The notes under the pieces: model-generated
Seen by the model: the letters and a program-made list of their open reading frames with translations, nothing else
The model's database searches: none
Told to the model about the DNA's origin: nothing
Assembly: GCF_001435375.1 (NCBI RefSeq)
Contig: NZ_AYYZ01000030.1
Span: 62,001-126,000 of the forward strand
Direction of reading: 5' to 3'
Length of the DNA stretch: 64,000 bases
From: Ligilactobacillus araffinosus DSM 20653
Lineage (GTDB): Bacteria > Bacillota > Bacilli > Lactobacillales > Lactobacillaceae
Made by a program: the position numbers and the translations under genes
Shown: piece by piece, positions 59,627-64,000 of the stretch
Layout of the letters: each line of letters opens with the position of its first letter
Numbering within the stretch: the first letter of the stretch is position 1

Positions 59627-60754
59627 ATGATTATTGGAAAACATCGTGGAACATGTGCCACTATTGATTTAGGGGCAATCAAACATAATTTAAAAATCGA
59701 ACGTCAACGGATGGAACCGGGCCAGGAATTGTTTGCCGTGGTCAAAGCCGATGCATACAGCCACGGGTTAATTCCGGTTGCGGTTGCTGCGCAGGAAGCC
59801 GGAGTTGATGGCTTTTGCGTGGCAGTGATCGATGAAGCTGTTGAGTTACGGGAAAATGGAATTACGAAACCGATTTTGATTTTAGGTGCTTCACCGGAAA
59901 CGGAAGCCCCATATATGGCAAAATTCAACTTATCAACGGCGGTCAGCGACCTTCATTTTTTACAAACAGCCCAGCCACTATTAGCAGCCCAAAATTTGAA
60001 GTTAAAAGTTCATCTTGCCCTTGATACGGGAATGGGCCGGATTGGATTCCGTGACCAAGAAACGATTAAAACGGCAATCGAATTTATGAATCAACATCAA
60101 GCCCAGTTTGAATTTGAAGGGATCTTTACCCACTTTTCAACGGCTGATTCGGCTGATGATTCTTACTTTAAAAAGCAATTGAATAAGTTCCACGAACTGA
60201 TGGAAGTTGTTTCTAAACGTCCGCGTTACGTTCACGTTGCGAACTCAGCTGCTTCGATTTGGCACAAGCAATGCGGCGGGAATATGATCCGGCTTGGAAT
60301 CGGAATGTACGGATTGAATCCATCAGGAAAGGAAGTTCAACTTCCGCACGATGTTGCGTTGAAACCGGCGTTTGAACTTACTAGTCACATTGTTGAAGTT
60401 AAGCAGGTTCATCCGGGAGATTCGATCAGTTATGGGACAACGTACACAGCTACTAAGGATGAATGGATTGGAACCGTTCCGATGGGATATGCTGACGGCT
60501 GGTTGCGGCGGATGCAGGGGTCAACGGTTTTAGTTGACGGACAGGAATGCGAAATTGTTGGACGAATCTGCATGGATCAATTTATGATCCGGTTACCGCA
60601 TGAAGTTCCTTTGGGAACAAAGGTTACGTTAATTGGTGAAAATGGCAGGAAGCAAAAGACCGCCCAAGATGCTGCGGATTATGCCGGAACGATTCATTAC
60701 GAAATTCTTTGTTCGATTGGACAACGGGTTCCGCGCTTTTATGTTGAAAAATAA
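59627..60754 (+). CDS. alr: Alanine racemase
   Basis: 375 residues. The PLP Lys lies in VVKADAYSHG, the catalytic Tyr in ISYGTTYTA, and the C-terminal half has GRICMDQFM. It makes D-Ala for peptidoglycan. ACPS-alr-MazF order is conserved in Firmicutes. GAAGAAGGA site. Confidence 0.96.
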   Translation: MIIGKHRGTCATIDLGAIKHNLKIERQRMEPGQELFAVVKADAYSHGLIPVAVAAQEAGVDGFCVAVIDEAVELRENGITKPILILGASPETEAPYMAKFNLSTAVSDLHFLQTAQPLLAAQNLKLKVHLALDTGMGRIGFRDQETIKTAIEFMNQHQAQFEFEGIFTHFSTADSADDSYFKKQLNKFHELMEVVSKRPRYVHVANSAASIWHKQCGGNMIRLGIGMYGLNPSGKEVQLPHDVALKPAFELTSHIVEVKQVHPGDSISYGTTYTATKDEWIGTVPMGYADGWLRRMQGSTVLVDGQECEIVGRICMDQFMIRLPHEVPLGTKVTLIGENGRKQKTAQDAADYAGTIHYEILCSIGQRVPRFYVEK

Positions 60755-60774
60755 CAGCGGTGGAGGAATCAACT

Positions 60775-61062
60775 ATGGGGCTAAGTGAAACGGAAGCAAT
60801 TCAAAAGGTATTAGCATGTTCAAATTTGAAAGTTTACTGTGATTACTATTCGATTACGGTTGATGACATCAAGCACCAGCCGCAGTTGGCATTTTACATC
60901 TTAAAACATCGGAATTCACTTGAACAGTTAATTGCGGGATACAGTGAGATGGACTCGATCAATCAGGATATTTGTACTGAATTTCAACGATGCGAACAAG
61001 AATGCCAGTCAATGATTCGTGAGTTAGTAAAGGATTGGGGATCAAATGAATTCAAAAATTAA
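60775..61062 (+). CDS. Putative antitoxin partner of MazF, unrecognised family
   Basis: 95 residues from the ATG at 60775 (GGAGG site; the GTG at 60760 is possible). The sequence is helical with three Cys (positions about 15, 22 and 66) and a [10 protein letters not shown] helix. It shows no AbrB-type or ribbon-helix-helix N-terminus seen in MazE antitoxins. Its 3' end overlaps mazF by 17 bases, the classical antitoxin position. Function as antitoxin is an inference from that position. Confidence 0.6.
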   Translation: MGLSETEAIQKVLACSNLKVYCDYYSITVDDIKHQPQLAFYILKHRNSLEQLIAGYSEMDSINQDICTEFQRCEQECQSMIRELVKDWGSNEFKN

Positions 61063-61405
61063 GCGTGGTGATATTTACTATGCAGACTTATCCCCGGTTG
61101 TTGGTTCAGAACAGGGTGGATTACGTCCAGTGTTGATCATTCAAAATAACATTGGGAATCGCTTCAGCCCGACTGTGATTATCGCGGCAATTACGTCGAA
61201 AATTTCGAAACCTAAAATGCAAACGCATGTAGCCATTGCGAAGGCTAAGGATGGATTAGAAAAAGATTCCGTAGTTCTGCTTGAACAGATTCGGACGATT
61301 GATAAACGTCGCTTACAACGAAAAGTCACCCATTTGGATGATTCGATAATGAATCAGGTTGACCATGCGCTTGGAGTGAGTGTAGGATTAGGAGAAATTG
61401 ATTAA
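61046..61405 (+). CDS. mazF: MazF/PemK-family endoribonuclease toxin
   Basis: 119 residues. [28 protein letters not shown] is the MazF N-terminus, and TSKISK and [13 protein letters not shown] the later motifs. Family enzymes cleave single-stranded mRNA at short specific sequences. Typical NdoA-like length. It follows alr through a 95-residue gene that overlaps its start. A 110-base stretch after it, up to a terminator, shows no feature I can support. Confidence 0.93.
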   Translation: MNSKIKRGDIYYADLSPVVGSEQGGLRPVLIIQNNIGNRFSPTVIIAAITSKISKPKMQTHVAIAKAKDGLEKDSVVLLEQIRTIDKRRLQRKVTHLDDSIMNQVDHALGVSVGLGEID

Positions 61406-61518
61406 AAAAGATTTGACGAAACAGTGAAAACGAGCATGGTGGAAGCAGAAAAGCGAACGAATCACAGAGCATAGTTTCGAACTTCTACTCAGCTTGTTTG
61501 TCTTGGGACAAATATAGT

Positions 61519-61551
61519 AAAGAGGTTGTGACGCATGTCACAACCTCTTTC
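61519..61551. terminator. Bidirectional terminator between mazF and the CBS-ACT gene
   Basis: AAAGAGGTTGTGAC pairs perfectly with GTCACAACCTCTTT around GCAT. Confidence 0.88.
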
Positions 61552-62195
61552 TACATTGATGAAGCATGTAAATTTTCAATTTCAGTAACGGTAAATTTAT
61601 TCCGTTTTAAACTGGCAACGATCCGTTTAAGTTTATGCTCTGAAACTTCAGACGGAAGGGTAAATAAGATTCGCTGAATGTTATTTTTTTCATGCAGATC
61701 AAGTGAAATACAGCTAGCAATCACTGTATAGCGGGTAATGATCTTCGACATCTTCGCAAGATCACCCCGATCACCGTTGGAAAGAATGGTCAATACATAA
61801 CTTCCGGTATCAACGTTCCATGATTGCGATAGCATATTCAACAAACTGCTGTGAGTTAAAATTCCATAAAATTGATTTTCTTCATCTAAAACGGTAATGT
61901 ACGGTAAGTCTTTAATTGTAAAGAAAATATTGAAAAATGCCGAGTTGATCGAAATAAACTTGGTGGCATTTTTAAGTAATTGAGTTACTGGTAGTTGCAT
62001 ATCGCCGCCACGTGATTTATGGCGGTAAATGTGCATTTTGTAGATGTTACCACGGAACAATTTACCTGATTCGTCAAGAACCGGAACACACCGAAAACCG
62101 GATGCTTCCAAAATATCAAGCGCCTCTTCAAGCGTTGCTGTTTCGGGAATTGTTGTTAATTCACTTTTCGGTTTAACAATTTCTTTTAAAATCAT
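61551..62195 (-). CDS. CBS-domain protein with ACT-like C-terminus (CbpA-type c-di-AMP binder candidate)
   Basis: 214 residues from the ATG at 62195 after AAGGAGC on the minus strand; a longer frame to 62231 has no ribosome site. Two CBS repeats (about 10-60: ATLEEALDILEASGFRCVPVLDESG, and about 75-125: ITVLDEENQFYGILTHSSLL) are followed by an ACT-like region (about 130-210). Listeria CbpA, a c-di-AMP receptor, has the same order and length. Ligand binding is not visible from sequence. Confidence 0.75.
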   Translation of the reverse strand: MILKEIVKPKSELTTIPETATLEEALDILEASGFRCVPVLDESGKLFRGNIYKMHIYRHKSRGGDMQLPVTQLLKNATKFISINSAFFNIFFTIKDLPYITVLDEENQFYGILTHSSLLNMLSQSWNVDTGSYVLTILSNGDRGDLAKMSKIITRYTVIASCISLDLHEKNNIQRILFTLPSEVSEHKLKRIVASLKRNKFTVTEIENLHASSM

Positions 62196-62314
62196 GATAA
62201 AGCTCCTTAAATCGTCATCAAAAAGTTTCAAACATTATAATAACATACTAAGGAACTTCTAAGAAATATTTAATTCAAAAAAACATTGCGAAATCGTTTG
62301 AAACTAAAATATGA

Positions 62315-62371
62315 TATACTAAATGCGAAATCAGATTAATGGGTGGCTTGCTGAATTGCAGGCCGTTTTTG
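62315..62371 (+). promoter_or_regulatory. pth promoter and leader hairpin
   Basis: Extended -10 TGATATACT (TATACT at 62315-62320). Downstream, GGC-TGC and GCA-GCC arms at 62345-62364 are followed by a T5 run, resembling a weak attenuator ahead of pth. Confidence 0.5.
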
Positions 62372-62407
62372 CGTATTTTAAAAGATTATTAGAAAGAAGT
62401 TTTTCAA

Positions 62408-62965
62408 ATGAAAATGATTGTTGGACTCGGAAATGTCGGTTCGCGGTATGATGGAACCCGGCATAACACTGGTTTTATGGTGATTGATGAACTTGCTGAG
62501 CGGAACCAGATCGAAATTAATAAGGAAAAAGACGAAGCAATGATCGGTCAGGGAATGATTGATGGCGAAAAGGTTTTATTGGTTAAACCGATGACTTTTA
62601 TGAATGATTCTGGAAGAGCAGTGCGGCCGTTAATGGACTTTTATAAAATTGATGTTAATGACCTCATGATTGTTCAAGATGATCTTGACATGGGGGTTGG
62701 ACGGGTCCGCTTGCGTCAAAAAGGATCAGCGGGCGGTCACAACGGAATTAAAAGTATTATTCAGCATGTTGGAACGCAAGATTTCAAACGAATCAAGGTT
62801 GGAATCGGGCGGCCGAAGATTATGACGATTGTTGATTGGGTATTGGGGAGATTTACCCCAACAGAACGACCATTCTTTGAAGAAGGTCGGGATAAGGCGG
62901 TTTCCGCAATTGAATATTGGATTCAAACCGGCAACTTTATGAAGACGATGAATAAGTTTAACTAG
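62408..62965 (+). CDS. pth: Peptidyl-tRNA hydrolase
   Basis: 185 residues. Motifs: GLGNVGSRYDGTRHNTGF with the catalytic His, VKPMTFMNDSG and VQDDLDM. It rescues stalled peptidyl-tRNA. AGAAAGAAG site; mfd follows after 17 bases. Confidence 0.97.
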   Translation: MKMIVGLGNVGSRYDGTRHNTGFMVIDELAERNQIEINKEKDEAMIGQGMIDGEKVLLVKPMTFMNDSGRAVRPLMDFYKIDVNDLMIVQDDLDMGVGRVRLRQKGSAGGHNGIKSIIQHVGTQDFKRIKVGIGRPKIMTIVDWVLGRFTPTERPFFEEGRDKAVSAIEYWIQTGNFMKTMNKFN

Positions 62966-62982
62966 AAGAAAGAGATGAAGGC

Positions 62983-64000
62983 ATGGATTTAAGTGAATTG
63001 ATTGGTCAAACTGATGAACTGCAAACTGTTCGTCAACAGTTGACACAGCCGGGACGCCATTTGCTAACGGGAGTGCTAGGATCAGCGAAGACGTTGATTT
63101 TAAAAAGTTTATTTCAGCAATTAAAAAAGCCGTTCTTAGTTGTAAAGGACACACTCAGCCATGCCCAAGAGTTAGCAGCGGATTTAACGAATGTTTTGGA
63201 TGAGGAACAGGTTCAACTTTTCCCGGTTGAAGAATTAGTTGCAACTGAAATTGCAACCAGCTCACCTGATTTTCAAAGTCAACGTGTTCGGGCATTGACA
63301 GCGCTTAGTCAGCATAAAGTCAAAATCGTTGTGACTTCTGCTTCGGGATTAAGACGCCGGTTAGCGCCAGTTGAAATGTGGAATCAAAACCAATTGACTT
63401 TTAAAGTCGGTGCCAAAGTGGAACTTGAAAAGGTCAGTCGGCAACTAGTTCAAATGGGATATCAACGGCAAAAATTAGTTGATCGTCCCGGAGATTTTGC
63501 AATTCGAGGATCGATCATTGATATTTATTCATTGAATTATGAATTACCTGTTCGAATCGATCTTTTTGATACTGAAATTGATTCGCTCCGGTTCTTTGAA
63601 ATTGGAAATCAGCGCAGCTTGGAAAATGTTGATGAGATCAACGTGATGCCAGCGACCGATATGATCCAAAGCCCTCAGATTTTCACTGATGGGATCCGGC
63701 GGTTACAAGATCTTGAAACTCAGGTCGAACCAACCTTAAAGGAAGATCAGGTAGATGAATTGCGGCGTCAGTTTGATGCGGTCATTACGATGTGGAAAGA
63801 CCAGAAGTTATTAAAAGAACACCGCATTTTCACCCAAATTCTCTACCCTCAAGCAACGTCCTTGCTTGATTATTTAAATGACGGGGTTTTAGTAGTTGAT
63901 GACTATGTCAAAATTTTGGAACATGCAGACGAGATCGAGCAGAATGAACAAATTTGGTTAGATGAAAAAGAAGAACTGAAACCAGTGCTTGACCAATTAC
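62983..64000 (+). CDS. mfd: Transcription-repair coupling factor Mfd, N-terminal part (3' truncated by window)
   Basis: The frame opens at the ATG at 62983 (AGAAAGAGATGAAG upstream) and runs to the window edge, 339 codons seen. The N-terminal UvrB-homology region is visible: GAKTLILKSLF-like nucleotide-loop remnant (LTGVLGSAKT), VTSASGLRRRLAP, and the RPGDFAIRGSIIDIYSL motif typical of Mfd. Mfd removes stalled RNA polymerase and recruits UvrA to DNA damage. pth-mfd adjacency is conserved in Firmicutes. The RNAP-binding and helicase domains lie beyond the window. Confidence 0.95.
   Translation, partial: MDLSELIGQTDELQTVRQQLTQPGRHLLTGVLGSAKTLILKSLFQQLKKPFLVVKDTLSHAQELAADLTNVLDEEQVQLFPVEELVATEIATSSPDFQSQRVRALTALSQHKVKIVVTSASGLRRRLAPVEMWNQNQLTFKVGAKVELEKVSRQLVQMGYQRQKLVDRPGDFAIRGSIIDIYSLNYELPVRIDLFDTEIDSLRFFEIGNQRSLENVDEINVMPATDMIQSPQIFTDGIRRLQDLETQVEPTLKEDQVDELRRQFDAVITMWKDQKLLKEHRIFTQILYPQATSLLDYLNDGVLVVDDYVKILEHADEIEQNEQIWLDEKEELKPVLDQL

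Noticed and set aside
61406..61518. Possible small RNA or ORF between mazF and its terminator
   Set aside because: Only short, unconvincing pairings and no start signals were seen.

Overview
The window is a chromosomal segment of a low-to-moderate GC Gram-positive bacterium, almost certainly a member of the Lactobacillaceae. The evidence is the gene content and layout: a degradative-type HMG-CoA reductase gene (mevalonate route) next to a lone ispE, the metG-tatD-rnmV-rsmA-veg-ispE-purR-glmU-prs block, the rpoE-pyrG-murA-rho-rpmE2 block, the murF-DEAD helicase-acpS-alr-mazF block, pth-mfd, a bile-salt-hydrolase-type gene, a trehalose PTS locus and a Trp T-box. I cannot name the species. The first and last genes (cls and mfd) run off the window.

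Layout. 1-5 kb: end of cls, then a purine-salvage region with xpt-pbuX behind a guanine-type riboswitch, divergent from guaC, and a GntR/UTRA regulator. 5-12 kb: galE, galM-HAD phosphatase, an AI-2E family membrane protein overlapping a PatB/MalY-type C-S lyase, gpmA, and an HdeD-like membrane protein convergent with a TMEM175-like protein. 12.7-17.9 kb: an accessory patch with two related Ser-rich lipoproteins (one frameshifted just after its start codon), a small gene remnant, two zinc-ribbon membrane proteins and an orphan PhnD-like binding protein. 18-22.5 kb: trehalose locus (treC, treR, divergent EIIABC) with two matching TreR-type operators and a cre-like site. 22.7-27 kb: choloylglycine hydrolase family gene, OFA-type MFS transporter and two tandem VIT/CCC1 transporters. 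27-32 kb: T-box-trpS, an orphan solute-binding protein, and mvaA-HELLH protein-Sir2.

32-64 kb is mostly core: metG through prs, then an HD phosphohydrolase, DUF1934, rpoE, pyrG (with a leader of the CTP-sensing G-slippage type), a small HTH-like protein, a secreted nuclease, a MurA whose catalytic Cys position is Asp, rho, rpmE2 with a structured leader, trxA-trxB, a purine permease, a GNAT protein, a strongly structured RNA candidate, lemA-htpX, murF, DEAD helicase, acpS, alr, a MazF toxin with a non-canonical upstream partner, a CBS-ACT protein resembling the c-di-AMP protein CbpA, pth and mfd.

A recurring theme is purine control. The window holds purR itself, and short TTCG/CGAA or GAAC motifs sit at the purR, pbuO-type permease and xpt/guaC promoters, as expected for a PurR regulon. 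The most unexplained items are the structured RNA candidate upstream of lemA, the folded leader of rpmE2, the HELLH protein beside mvaA, the MazF partner and the lipoprotein/zinc-ribbon patch. I found no CRISPR array, insertion sequence, tRNA or rRNA.
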